From positions 1,547,940-1,611,939 of the forward strand of contig NZ_CP091277.1 of NCBI RefSeq assembly GCF_029633965.1: DNA of 64,000 nucleotides, written 5' to 3'. Below, piece after piece: positions 33,782 through 42,532 of this stretch (position 1 is the first letter of the stretch; each line of letters opens with the position of its first letter). This DNA comes from Methanogenium sp. S4BF (GTDB lineage: Archaea > Halobacteriota > Methanomicrobia > Methanomicrobiales > Methanomicrobiaceae). The position numbers were made by a program, and so were the translations under genes. The notes under the pieces were generated by a model that saw only the letters and a list, made by a program, of their open reading frames with translations, had not been told where the DNA came from and made no database searches.

Positions 33782-35180
33782 ACTTTTTACCACCATGTTC
33801 AAAGAAGAATGGAGGATGCATTCAACGCTGTTTGGCAGCCTGAATTTTGCCCTCTTTCCGGTGCTCATCTTTGGAATCGCCTTTATGGGGGCATTCCTGA
33901 TCCCCCTGATTGGTACCATGATGGACCTGTCCATACTGGTAATCGCGATGCACGCAAACTTTGCCCTTCTGGGGATCATGGTCGGCTCATTCGGCCTGAT
34001 GGGAAAAGAGATCATGAACCGGCGGTTCGGGCAGGCAAGCCTGATTGCTTATTCTGCACGCAGCCTTCCGGTCTCAGAAAAACGATTGTTTCTGAATTTC
34101 GTTGTCAAAGACATCGTCTATTACTTCATCCTCTGGGTGATGCCATTTTGTTTAGGATTTATCCTGGCAGCACCGCTTCTCGGGATGAGTCTGCATTATC
34201 CGCTTCTCGCCCTTTTGACACTCACCCTCTCGTTTCTCACCGGCCTGTGTGCAGTGTTTCTGCTATCGGCGGGATATTCCCGAAGCAAGGCAGCGTTTGC
34301 AGTTGTCATTGCAATCACGGCGGCATCGGCGGCTCTGTTCGTATTCGGGTTTAACGGAGGGGTGACTGCACTTTTCCCACCGCTCACAGTCTTTTATTCA
34401 TTCTCGGCTGAAACCCTTGCAGTATCCGTGGGAGTAATTCTCACGCTGTTTGCCCTCTCGATGATCTTTTTCACCTCCGATTACCAGAGTGCGGAGAAGC
34501 ACTACAAAAACCGGCACACCCCGCTCTCGCGAAATCTTGCCGGACTGCCTGCACATGATCTGGTTGCAAAGGATTTCATCGATCTCTACCGGAGCGGTAT
34601 CGGAATCGGCCAGACCCTGTTCTCATTTCTTCTGCCGCTGGGCCTGATCTGGCTTATTCTTTCGGTCATGGGGGGATTTCTTCCGCAGGAAAAGCTGCTA
34701 TTCATTTTTGCGGTGGTAACAGGCGTCATATCCTCGACGATGTATACATGGCTGACCGAATTTGATGCGATTGCGTCGTACATGTTCCTGCCCCTTCAGA
34801 TATCGTCGGTGATAAAGGCAAAGATTGAGTCATTTACCGTCCTGCAGGCACTTCCCGTCATATTTCTGATCTGCGTTGCACTTTCTTCCGGGACTGCTGC
34901 ATTCATCCCGCATGCGCTGCTTTTATCCCTTACCACCTCATTTTTTGCACTCTCGGTCATGGTCCGGTTCTGTGGACTCTCTCCTTCCACCCTGATTTAT
35001 AATGTCAGGATCTTTCTGACCTACCTGCTTCTGATCGGCCCGCCGATACTGGTACTCATTACCCTTGCATTCATCAGTCCGCTCTTTGCGTTTGCAGGCA
35101 TCCTTCTCCTGATTCCCGCATGGCACCTCATGCACAGCGGGTTTCAGAAATGGGACAATACAGACTTTACAGGGTTCTAA
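33774..35180 (+). CDS. ABC-2-type permease
   Basis: A 468-residue membrane protein with about 11-12 hydrophobic segments, paired with the ATPase by an 8-nt overlap. The ATG at 33774 yields MFELFTTMFKEEWRMHSTLFGS, a cytoplasmic amphipathic start typical of ABC-2 permeases; a large soluble loop near residues 240-280 separates two helix bundles. It probably exports a lipid, peptide or drug, but substrate-specific residues are not recognised. An operator-like array controls the transcript. Confidence 0.8.
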   Translation: MFELFTTMFKEEWRMHSTLFGSLNFALFPVLIFGIAFMGAFLIPLIGTMMDLSILVIAMHANFALLGIMVGSFGLMGKEIMNRRFGQASLIAYSARSLPVSEKRLFLNFVVKDIVYYFILWVMPFCLGFILAAPLLGMSLHYPLLALLTLTLSFLTGLCAVFLLSAGYSRSKAAFAVVIAITAASAALFVFGFNGGVTALFPPLTVFYSFSAETLAVSVGVILTLFALSMIFFTSDYQSAEKHYKNRHTPLSRNLAGLPAHDLVAKDFIDLYRSGIGIGQTLFSFLLPLGLIWLILSVMGGFLPQEKLLFIFAVVTGVISSTMYTWLTEFDAIASYMFLPLQISSVIKAKIESFTVLQALPVIFLICVALSSGTAAFIPHALLLSLTTSFFALSVMVRFCGLSPSTLIYNVRIFLTYLLLIGPPILVLITLAFISPLFAFAGILLLIPAWHLMHSGFQKWDNTDFTGF

Positions 35181-35354
35181 CCCACCATTTCAGCATTTTT
35201 CGTTCTGTCCGGGGAACACACTCCTGAAGAATACCATGCCTGGGAACAGGGATTCTCCGAAATGATATTCTAAAAACCTGCCAGTAAAAATCAATGCTGT
35301 TGCATCGAACAGAAAAGAGGAAAAAGAGATTGAATTACCTCTCCCCAAAAGTTC

Positions 35355-36200
35355 TCACGTACCCTTGGATGCCGTATAGAATGTCACTGCATCCCCGCTT
35401 TGGAATTCTTCAGGGGACAACAGGTTTTCATGGCAGATTATGCCTGAAAAACCCTTATCCTCCAATATGGGCAGTAAATCAGAATAGGTGTAATAATGAG
35501 TCCAGAAACGATAGACCTGATATTCATCCGGTTCGGAACAGACAACTGTCTGGCTGAGAATCACATTCTCCGACTCATAATGAAATGATTCGGATAATGC
35601 CATGTACGGCCTGTTTTTCCAGAAACCGGAATCAGTAACTTCCCAGGTCTTTGCATGGATGTTCATTATCTCAGGAGTCTTTGCGTTCATGGTATCAAAA
35701 ATAAAAACCCCTCCGGGTTTTAATGCAGCATACACATTTTCAAGAAGCCGGGATCTTTCATCAGGAAGGAGCACATCAAAGTCACAAAAGATCATTACAA
35801 CAAGATCAAATTTCTCCTTAAAGCTGATATCAAGGTAATTCTGGCAAATGTATGTAATATGTGAATTATTCTCAGCAGTTTTCTCTTTTGCATATTCAAT
35901 CGAGCGTTTTGAGAGATCAACACCGGTAACTCTGTGCCCTTTTTCTGCGAAAATCTCACAGTATAACCCTGGCCCGCATCCAAGATCCAGAATGTCGGCA
36001 TTCTCTTTTCCCAACTGCTCTAAAATCCAGCTAACAGTTTTCGTGATTGCAGGCCTCTTTCTGCTTGCAAGATCCGATTCCTGACTTAAATGAGTCTTAA
36101 GAAGGAATTTTGAGATGTGTTCATCATCCCACATCACGGCATTTCCTTTTTCGTATAGTATTGGTCTTTTTGTTATTGAGCGAAGGTTTTCCACATTCAT
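35355..36200 (-). CDS. Class I SAM-dependent methyltransferase (unknown substrate)
   Basis: A 281-residue methyltransferase. Motif I is DILDLGCGPGLYCEIFAEKG (about residues 69-88), then GVDLSKRSIEYAKE and the post-motif FDLVVMIFCDFDVL, LKPGGVFIFDTMN. The N-terminus and the substrate region (about 180-260, with many aromatic residues) give no specificity. Codon use is AT-richer than in neighbouring genes, suggesting later arrival. It stands alone between the ABC exporter and serS. Confidence 0.8.
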   Translation of the reverse strand: MNVENLRSITKRPILYEKGNAVMWDDEHISKFLLKTHLSQESDLASRKRPAITKTVSWILEQLGKENADILDLGCGPGLYCEIFAEKGHRVTGVDLSKRSIEYAKEKTAENNSHITYICQNYLDISFKEKFDLVVMIFCDFDVLLPDERSRLLENVYAALKPGGVFIFDTMNAKTPEIMNIHAKTWEVTDSGFWKNRPYMALSESFHYESENVILSQTVVCSEPDEYQVYRFWTHYYTYSDLLPILEDKGFSGIICHENLLSPEEFQSGDAVTFYTASKGT

Positions 36201-36435
36201 TTTTAATCCCCGATTGTCACAATTACGTCCAAATTATCGTTCATATTTATTTCCGGATTTACTCCTGCAAACAGGTCATTCATACTGGTATTCTCATTAA
36301 GGATTAAAAATTGATTCAACAGAGGGAAATCTCAGTAATTCCCAGCATTTTCTCTTCCTATCGCAATAAAGGAGAGACCAGGGTGAAACTCAGAGCGAAA
36401 GTTACTATTGAAAAATATTCGGGAACCGGCGCCAC

Positions 36436-36443
36436 AAAAAAAA
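36436..36443 (-). terminator. Oligo-T terminator after serS
   Basis: Eight A on the plus strand (T8 in the serS transcript) lie immediately beyond the serS stop at 36447. Confidence 0.55.
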
Positions 36444-36446
36444 GTA

Positions 36447-37724
36447 TTACAGGGTTTCTGCGCCGTTCATATAGGGGCGCAGCACTTCAGGAATGACAAC
36501 CGTGCCGTCCTCTTCCTGGTAATTTTCCATAATCGCCCGGATGGTGCGGGTGGTTGCAACTGCGGTGCTGTTGAGGGTATGGACGAAGTTTTTGGTCTCG
36601 AAGTCATGGGCGTCCCGTGCCCGGATATTGAGCCGCACCGACTGGTATGCCGTACAGTTGGAGCAGGACACAAGCTCGCGGTAGGTATTCTCGCGGGGCA
36701 TCCAGACCTCGATGTCGTACTTCTTTGCAGCTACGGTTCCGATATCCCCGGTGCAGATGTCAACCACCCGGTACGGAAGGCCGAGCATCTGGAAGATATC
36801 CTCTGCGTTTTTCAGGAGTTCGTCAAGCAGACCCCATGAATCCTCGGGTTTGCAGTAGATGAACTGCTCGACCTTGTTGAACTGATGAACCCGGAAGAGA
36901 CCCCGCGTGTCAAGCCCGTGGGATCCGATTTCACGCCGGAAGCAGGGGCTTACCCCGGCAAACTTGAGCGGGAGATCTTTCTCCTCGAAGATCTCGTTCA
37001 TGTACATCGCGGCCATCGGGTGCTCGCTGGTGGCAATCAGGAACTCGTCCTCGCCGTCAATCGCATACATCACATTCTCAAAATCCGCGAGATCGGTGAC
37101 ACCCTCATATGCGGCCCGGTTCATCATATAGGGCGGGATGACCGGGGTATAGCCACGTTCGCAAAGGAGATCAAGGGCAAAGCGCTGGAGGGCCAGGTCC
37201 ATGAGCGCCAGATTGCCTTTCAGCATGTAAAAGCCGGAGCCGGATATTTTGGCTGCCCGCTCAAACTCTGCAAGGCCCTTTTCGACCGCAAGTTCACCGT
37301 GGTTTTTCATCTCAAAAGAAGGAACAAGAGGTTCACCCCAGGTTTTCGCCTCGACGTTTTCCGAGTCGTCGCATCCCACGGGAACACTCTCATGAAGGAT
37401 GTTGGGAATCCGCATCTGGTAGAAGCGCAGTTTCTGGTTTATCTCCTCAAGTGCCGCCTCATCTTCCTTAATCTTTGCAGGAAGGGATTTTGCCTCTTCA
37501 AGGAGCGCTGTCACATCCTGTTTTGCCTTCTTTGCTTCCTTTATTTCCCGGCTGATGATATTGCGCCGGTTTCGCATGACATTGATCTCGATCTGCATCT
37601 CACGCGACCGGATATCCTTCTCCAGCAGATCGTCGATCCAGGCAAGCTTTTCGGCATCGCCCCTCTTGGTGAGATCCGCCCTGACGACGTCCGGGTTGTT
37701 TCGTATAAATTTTAATTCGAGCAT
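36447..37724 (-). CDS. serS: Seryl-tRNA synthetase (common bacterial/eukaryal type)
   Basis: A 425-residue class II synthetase charging tRNA-Ser. The N-terminal coiled-coil arm (about residues 25-105, rich in Lys/Glu) and the catalytic core are complete: motif 2 around PCFRREIGSHGLDTRGLFRV and motif 3 around GAETL-proximal NSTAVATTRTIRAIMENYQ, with VPVGCDDSENVE before the core. It is the common SerRS, not the rare methanogen form found in Methanococcus. Monocistronic with an oligo-T terminator. Confidence 0.96.
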   Translation of the reverse strand: MLELKFIRNNPDVVRADLTKRGDAEKLAWIDDLLEKDIRSREMQIEINVMRNRRNIISREIKEAKKAKQDVTALLEEAKSLPAKIKEDEAALEEINQKLRFYQMRIPNILHESVPVGCDDSENVEAKTWGEPLVPSFEMKNHGELAVEKGLAEFERAAKISGSGFYMLKGNLALMDLALQRFALDLLCERGYTPVIPPYMMNRAAYEGVTDLADFENVMYAIDGEDEFLIATSEHPMAAMYMNEIFEEKDLPLKFAGVSPCFRREIGSHGLDTRGLFRVHQFNKVEQFIYCKPEDSWGLLDELLKNAEDIFQMLGLPYRVVDICTGDIGTVAAKKYDIEVWMPRENTYRELVSCSNCTAYQSVRLNIRARDAHDFETKNFVHTLNSTAVATTRTIRAIMENYQEEDGTVVIPEVLRPYMNGAETL

Positions 37725-38048
37725 AACTTCTTGTCATGTATGCCCATCATAGGGGATTATTGTTACGAGCATTCGTTTCTGACACCCATCCTGCGATGGA
37801 GTTATCCATCGTATTCCGACAGGAGGGGGCGCCAGTAAGGGCAGTGTCCGGTAAAGACCGTTGATAATAGCTCACAATAATACCGGGAGTTGCCAAAGTC
37901 CGGCAACAGCCGGGGGGGCGGTGCCATTTAATAGGCGCCATTGTTCCGGGGAAACCCTTCTGTGATGCCGGAACAGGGCATCCCGAAAACCCATGCCACG
38001 TGAGGAGGTGTGTGCCGCGGTGACGAACACGGCAGAAGTACCTTTCAT
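37725..38048. other. Gene-free spacer with two short hairpins
   Basis: No credible gene is seen in these 324 nt. Two perfect or near-perfect hairpins are present: GTTGCC/GGCAAC (37889-37894/37902-37907) and GGTGCC/GGCGCC (37920-37925/37934-37939) around an AT-rich loop TTTAATA. The part next to 37725 must hold the serS promoter. Nothing else is identified. Confidence 0.4.
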
Positions 38049-38429
38049 CTATTCATCGCACGCCGTGGTTTTTTTCCCGGTCATTCCCGAGAGGATGGGC
38101 ACAACGCCGAGCATCTTCAGCGTGCCCTTCCCCGTATTCATGAACAGGTGATTTTCACAGGGAAGGGTATAGATGACATCGCCTGCACGGACCGGCGTCT
38201 CCGTTTTGTCATCACCGACAACGACCCCTTCCCCTTCCAGCAGGTATAATATCTGCTCTTCCTGATGCCGGTGCCAGTTTGTGGACCCGCCCGGGCCAAA
38301 TTCCAGAAGCCAGAGAGCGGACTGCGGGCTGTCATCGGCAGCGGTCAACAGAAACCGGGCCATTATGTTTGAAAAACCCGGCTTTTTGATCTCTTCTGCC
38401 GGGACATCATCTGCGTGTCTGAGGATCAT
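38049..38429 (-). CDS. Small cupin-domain protein
   Basis: A 126-residue single cupin. Metal-binding motif 1 is visible as NWHRHQEEQILYLLEGEG (about residues 54-71: two His, Glu and later His) and motif 2 as YTLPCENHLFMNTG (about 91-104). Such proteins bind metal or small ligands; enzyme activity cannot be told. The sequence preceding residue 50 (FLLTAADDSPQSALWLLEFGPGG) gives the first strand pairs. It is the first minus-strand gene to the left of the pilin cluster. Confidence 0.8.
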   Translation of the reverse strand: MILRHADDVPAEEIKKPGFSNIMARFLLTAADDSPQSALWLLEFGPGGSTNWHRHQEEQILYLLEGEGVVVGDDKTETPVRAGDVIYTLPCENHLFMNTGKGTLKMLGVVPILSGMTGKKTTACDE

Positions 38430-38570
38430 ACACGGAACTATTGACAGCAGTCATGGAATAAAAGGTACGCCCATCCCGGGAGGGTGTAACTACACGCCTG
38501 AGAGCATACACGCAAAAAACGGAAATGCACGAGTGCATATTCTGCTGTTTGCACCGCATGGTGCTCCTCT

Positions 38571-39134
38571 TTACATCTCCGCCTCTTTGTCCGCAATAAT
38601 CACACCCAGATTATCATCCTTTATCAAAACCCGCCACGTCCCATCTCCGAAGGGCTGCGGATAGGACCAATTGGCTCCCCAGGTGCTGTCATCTCCGATG
38701 CGGGAGTAGGCGTTTGTGATATAATACTGACCGTTTATACCGGGTGAAACGGTGAAATACCAGAATTCAGCCCCGGGATTGATCTTCTGCCCTTTCATGG
38801 TGACAGACTGCATGGCCTCATGCGAACCGCCGTTTGGATCAATAAGCATGAATTTGATACCTTCTGTCCCCGCATACACCCCTTCCTCATACCGGAGGTC
38901 AAGCTCGTTTCCGAACGTGAACCGGATCTTTATCGCATCCGCATTCCACGTGGCAGGCGCCGAAAGTGCCGGAACAACGGTGGCATCCATGATGGCGTAC
39001 TGGGGAGTATAGTCCCCAATTGAACTGTCTTCCTCAACATGCATCACATAGGTAAAGATCACAGCGGCAAACGCCACGAGGAGAAATATCATGAGAATAT
39101 TTCCGATATTCTGTGAAATTCCGGAATCATCCAT
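38571..39134 (-). CDS. Archaeal type IV pilin-like protein (copy 1)
   Basis: A 187-residue protein with a class III signal: MDDSGISQNIGNILMIFLLV, where cleavage after G5 would leave Q at +3, then a hydrophobic helix of about 20 residues. The rest is a beta-rich ectodomain (DATVVPALSAPATWNADAI..., GSHEAMQSVTMKGQKI...). It is the same length as, and aligns throughout with, the protein at 39949. This pattern is that of archaeal adhesion pilins. An AT-rich 300-nt spacer (39135-39432) without a gene lies upstream. Confidence 0.8.
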   Translation of the reverse strand: MDDSGISQNIGNILMIFLLVAFAAVIFTYVMHVEEDSSIGDYTPQYAIMDATVVPALSAPATWNADAIKIRFTFGNELDLRYEEGVYAGTEGIKFMLIDPNGGSHEAMQSVTMKGQKINPGAEFWYFTVSPGINGQYYITNAYSRIGDDSTWGANWSYPQPFGDGTWRVLIKDDNLGVIIADKEAEM

Positions 39135-39432
39135 TATATTTCTGTTGGTACATCACAGGATATACATTTTTAATTGATTATGGATTTCAGGCAAGAATTG
39201 AAATATAGGACGATAATTAAGTAATAAAGCCAGCGGAACGATCATGGTGAGATCAGATTCAGAACAGATGCAGAACAGATGCAGATTCACCGGCACACAG
39301 GCAGGGATATCTTCCATGACCCATGTGAGCACCCCGGTGTGACCGGCCCATCCCCGGTGCTCCCTCACCTCACACTCATCAGCCCATCCAGCCGTCCGGT
39401 CTTACAGGCAAAAAAAAGGGATGAGTCACTCG

Positions 39433-39876
39433 TCATACTCCCCCATCATCCGTTTCAGATTCGAGATGGGCGGCCCGCCGGCAGATTGCAGTCAAAAGAC
39501 CGGATGTAAAGGCAGATTCAATCGCCCCTTCACAGAACCGCTCCTGCCGGATGACCACCGTAAGAAGCCGGGACAGCTGGTCCGGGGTGGCACGGCCCAT
39601 GCATGCGGGGTCGTCACGCAGCGTTTCGGCTTCCGGTGTATGTGCCCAGTCGAGCCAGTTGAAGTCTGTCCGGACCCAGCCAAGGTCATAAGCTGCCCGG
39701 ATAAACGCTTCGGCATTACCGGAGAAACAGAAATCCGGCATCGTCATAACGCCGGGAGACGCCTCTTTTGATTCATTCCAATGCCCAAAGCTGAAGTCGG
39801 GATGCTCAAAGAGCGGGAGGAATGCGGCAAGGCCGTGGAGGCGCTGTCTGAGTGTCGGGCCAATGGTTTGTGTCAT
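39433..39876 (-). CDS. DUF6508-like protein of unknown function
   Basis: A 147-residue soluble protein. LPLFEHPDFSFGHWN, then a C-terminal half with FIRAAYDLGWVRTDFNWLDWAHTPEAE, match what I recall of the DUF6508 family, which has no known role. The start at 39876 (MTQTIGPTLRQRL) has GGTGAG about 9 nt upstream. It separates two paralogous pilin genes on the same strand. Eight A at 39410-39417 on the plus strand form an oligo-T terminator for it. Confidence 0.6.
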   Translation of the reverse strand: MTQTIGPTLRQRLHGLAAFLPLFEHPDFSFGHWNESKEASPGVMTMPDFCFSGNAEAFIRAAYDLGWVRTDFNWLDWAHTPEAETLRDDPACMGRATPDQLSRLLTVVIRQERFCEGAIESAFTSGLLTAICRRAAHLESETDDGGV

Positions 39877-39948
39877 CAGATGTATCTCACCAATACTATC
39901 CTGTCCGTACCAGAAAGCCTTCACCCCGACTGCTGCAGATTAACAAAT

Positions 39949-40512
39949 TCAGATCGTCACCACTTCGTCGGCAATGAGAACCCCAAGACTATCATCAATG
40001 ATCTGCACCCGCCAGGTCCCCGACGCAAGAGATTTCGGGTATGACAACGCCCCACCGAGGATGCTCTCATCTGCGATTCTTGCATATGAATTTGTGATGT
40101 AGTACGGCCCACTGATGTCGGAAGAAAGGGTAAAACAGTACAATTCTGCACCCTGAGATACCGTCTTCCCTGTCATTGTCACTGATGAAATGAGTTCATG
40201 TGACCCCCCATCCGGATCAATGAGAACAAATCGGGTGCCCTCAATGCCGCTATGAGTCCCTTCCTCATAGTCAAAATACAGCGTATTGCAGGAAACAAAA
40301 TGAATCTTGATTGAATCGGCATCCCACGTGCCAGGTGCCGAGAGTGCAGGGACCGCTTCACCATCAACAACTGCATACCGGGTACGATAGCCATCCATGG
40401 AACTGACATCTCCAAGGTGCATCAGATTGCCAAAGATAATGCCAACAAGCGCCACCACAATAAACACCGTAAGGATACCCCCGATAACCTCCGACACCCC
40501 GGTATCATCCAT
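39949..40512 (-). CDS. Archaeal type IV pilin-like protein (copy 2)
   Basis: A 187-residue paralogue of the protein at 38571. The start MDDTGVSEVIGGILTVFIVV carries the classic archaeal pilin N-terminus with cleavage after G5 and glutamate at +3. Ectodomain blocks match the first copy (ALSAPGTWDADSIKIHF, LIDPDGGSHELISSVTM, YYITNSYARIADES, GTWRVQIIDDSLGVLIAD). It may be the second subunit of one pilus or an alternative surface pilin. The upstream 40513-40628 region holds its promoter. Confidence 0.82.
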   Translation of the reverse strand: MDDTGVSEVIGGILTVFIVVALVGIIFGNLMHLGDVSSMDGYRTRYAVVDGEAVPALSAPGTWDADSIKIHFVSCNTLYFDYEEGTHSGIEGTRFVLIDPDGGSHELISSVTMTGKTVSQGAELYCFTLSSDISGPYYITNSYARIADESILGGALSYPKSLASGTWRVQIIDDSLGVLIADEVVTI

Positions 40513-40628
40513 TCACAAATGTGGATTACGGTATCGGATAAATACTGACCATATGACATGGCCCACAGGAAAGGCATGATTCGGTTAAAAGAGGAAAAAT
40601 ATACCTATTTTGCCGGGAGAGGATGTGG

Positions 40629-40692
40629 TCATTCATCCCCACAAAAATGATCACCCTGTCCACAGGTTCACAGGAAGCATCTTCCGTTCAGG
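40629..40692. repeat. 64-nt direct repeat, left copy
   Basis: This 64-nt sequence (TCATTCATCCCCACAAAAAT at its start, ending CTTCCGTTCAGG) recurs in the same orientation at 41793-41856, with two mismatches. The pair flanks the cyclase-like gene and its surroundings at a distance of 1164 nt. Confidence 0.92.
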
Positions 40693-40725
40693 ACAATGGA
40701 GGAGTCACGAAAATTTGTAACTTTC

Positions 40726-41580
40726 TTATGAAGGAGGAGTGTACTGTAATCGCAATTCTTTAATCGGGATACCTCCACAATGAATAAGAAAATCAGTAGT
40801 GTTCTTAATCTTAATTTCAATATTTTTCTCATCAATGCTCTTGTTGTGCTGAGAAAAGGCATCCACAACCCTTTTTTGAATGATGGCTACATCTGTTGTG
40901 CTGTTCAGATGTTCAAGGCCGGGCACAATTTGTCTGAATCTTAATATATCATCCCACCTTAGTGCGGGATTTCGCCGATTTCTGCCATCAGGAATCCTGT
41001 GATCCGATACAATAAGTTCCTGATTGAATGGATGGCTTCGAACGCGAATATTTTCAATCCCACGCCAGTTTACAATTTGTGTTGGTGGCTGTTGTTGCAT
41101 CTTTTCTACTACAGAGTCACAGAAAATAACTCCACTCCAGCTACATTTTTTCTCAGCCATATAGGCTTCGAGAATTGGTTTTCCAAAAAAATACCGATCA
41201 GTTACAATATATTCACCAAAACTAATGGCACCACGTAACGGCACTCCTTTTTCAAATGCTAATCGAGTTAATATTGCTGCTTTTTCAATTAGTGTTGGTC
41301 CGAAATTATGGATATGCCCATTTGGTAATTGAGGTACTTTTTCATAGAGAATAATGGTGTCAGAAAAAACAAAGGTGCTGGTAGGATGGATACATAAATC
41401 CTGTGAGGGATCAACCCCACCCATTGTTACTGCCTCATTATCCAGAGTGTCAAGGATAGGACCAATAATGTCGCATAAATATTCAAGACCATTCTTTGCG
41501 ATAATCTCTTTAAATCCTAAAATATCAAAAAATCCAAAGAAACCGGTTATCTTCTGTTTATCACTATTGTTAGATTTCAT
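40726..41580 (-). CDS. Class III nucleotide-cyclase-like protein of unknown role
   Basis: A 284-residue soluble protein. It has the spaced motif set of a class III cyclase-like fold: FFDILGF at residues 17-23 (D19), VFSDTIILY at 71-79 (D74), and RGAISFGE at 116-123 with FFGKPILEAYMAEKK at 131-145, where the cyclase core and its dimer wing would lie. No membrane or sensory domain is fused. Whether it makes a cyclic nucleotide is unknown; some stand-alone homologues belong to Pycsar-type defence, but no effector gene is adjacent here. It is AT-rich relative to the window and lies between 64-nt direct repeats, as if imported. Confidence 0.55.
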   Translation of the reverse strand: MKSNNSDKQKITGFFGFFDILGFKEIIAKNGLEYLCDIIGPILDTLDNEAVTMGGVDPSQDLCIHPTSTFVFSDTIILYEKVPQLPNGHIHNFGPTLIEKAAILTRLAFEKGVPLRGAISFGEYIVTDRYFFGKPILEAYMAEKKCSWSGVIFCDSVVEKMQQQPPTQIVNWRGIENIRVRSHPFNQELIVSDHRIPDGRNRRNPALRWDDILRFRQIVPGLEHLNSTTDVAIIQKRVVDAFSQHNKSIDEKNIEIKIKNTTDFLIHCGGIPIKELRLQYTPPS

Positions 41581-41903
41581 AGATTCAAATGATTAATTGG
41601 TTCGGATAGAGAAAAATGAAACGTCATCAGTATAGAATAACCAAAATGCTGTGAATGCATGCATTCTATTCACTGCCTGCTTATCAAATGGGGCATAATT
41701 ACATCCAAAATTCATCTGGAAGAATGGTTTATTTATGGCGAGAATCGGAGGCCCATTCAGACCAGACAAACAAGGGGGAAAGAAAGAATTCATCATTCAT
41801 CCCCACAAAAATGATCGCCCTGTCCACAGGTACACAGGAAGCATCTTCCGTTCAGGTTTCGCCTGTGCAGATGCCACTGCTGCCCCGTGCTCATCCACGG
41901 CTT
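41581..41903. other. AT-rich spacer holding the right direct repeat
   Basis: No gene is supported here. The first 210 nt upstream of the cyclase-like gene are AT-rich and probably hold its promoter. The 64-nt repeat lies at 41793-41856, and the last 45 nt are the 3' flank of the pyrophosphohydrolase pseudogene. Confidence 0.4.
41793..41856. repeat. 64-nt direct repeat, right copy
   Basis: Matches 40629-40692 with two substitutions (at the ATCACC/ATCGCC and GGTTCA/GGTACA positions). It ends 47 nt from the end of the pyrophosphohydrolase pseudogene, so the repeat was probably single before the cyclase-like segment arrived. Confidence 0.92.
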
Positions 41904-42238
41904 TCACCTCCTATCCCCGACAAACACCAGCACCGAATATTCAAAAAACCCGCCCCGCTCGAGAGCCTTTGTCTGCCGGATCTGCTCCAGCTCCTCTGCT
42001 GAAACGCCCCTTGAGTTCAGCCACCCGGTAACAGACCTCAAGGAGGTCGGCAAGCTCCTCGGGGTCTTTTGATTCGAGATATTCCTCCAGCTCCTCGATG
42101 AGCCTGTATTCCAGATGCCGGAGAAACGTCCGGTCAGTGTATTGCAGCACCTCACATGGCCTTCCCTGAGAGCGAATAATCTCAGGGATGCGGTCACGGA
42201 CGGCCTTTTGGGATTTATTCTGTGTAGTAATGGCTCAT
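41904..42238 (-). pseudogene. MazG-like nucleoside triphosphate pyrophosphohydrolase, frameshifted twice
   Basis: Pieces in two frames make one MazG-like protein of about 105 residues: RDRIPEIIRSQGRP, EYRLIEELEEYLESKDPEEL with the EEyxE-type metal helix, ADLLEVCYRVAELKG with the E-x-A-D pattern, then, in another frame, VSAEELEQIRQTKALERGGF and FEYSVLVFVGDR to the stop. The start ATG at 42238 (MSHYYT) reaches a stop before joining the RDRIPE frame, and a second shift is at the GGGG tract near 42007-42010. With two breaks it is probably a dead gene. The start overlaps the stop of the upstream antitoxin-like gene (ATGA). Confidence 0.75.
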
Positions 42239-42462
42239 GCCCCCAGCCGAATTTCACCGGATGGCTTCTCTGCCATATCCGCACGTTCCTCATTGAAGCC
42301 AGACCCCCGGAGAATCTCTGAGAGCTCCTTTTGGGGAGAGGTATATTTCAGCGTCACTTCCGGGATACTCATGTCTGGTATGCCCTTCAGACAGAACAAC
42401 CGTTCATACGCTTCATCTGATATATCAACGATTCTCGCCCCCGTGATTGTGTATATGCACAT
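42235..42462 (-). CDS. Small antitoxin-like protein (VapB/DUF7557 type)
   Basis: A 75-residue protein beginning MCIYTITGARIVDISDEAYE and continuing RLFCLKGIPDMSIPEVTLKY, a pattern of archaeal ribbon-helix-helix-type antitoxins (I-S-D-E-A-Y-E-R-L ... S-x-x-x-V). The C-terminus is charged (EILRGSGFNEERADMAEK). No toxin follows; instead its stop overlaps the start of the MazG-like pseudogene. It is thus an orphan antitoxin or a regulator left after loss of the partner. The frame can be extended upstream, but the ATG at 42462 fits the family start. Confidence 0.5.
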   Translation of the reverse strand: MCIYTITGARIVDISDEAYERLFCLKGIPDMSIPEVTLKYTSPQKELSEILRGSGFNEERADMAEKPSGEIRLGA

Positions 42463-42532
42463 AGACAAAGATAACATTTTTTGGAGGCCTAAAAAAGGAA
42501 AAATATCGCATCCCCGCCGAGAAAGGCATTCT

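Noticed and set aside
40726-41580. A complete Pycsar defence system
   Set aside because: Only a cyclase-like protein is present; no adjacent gene encodes a cyclic-nucleotide-binding membrane or TIR effector.
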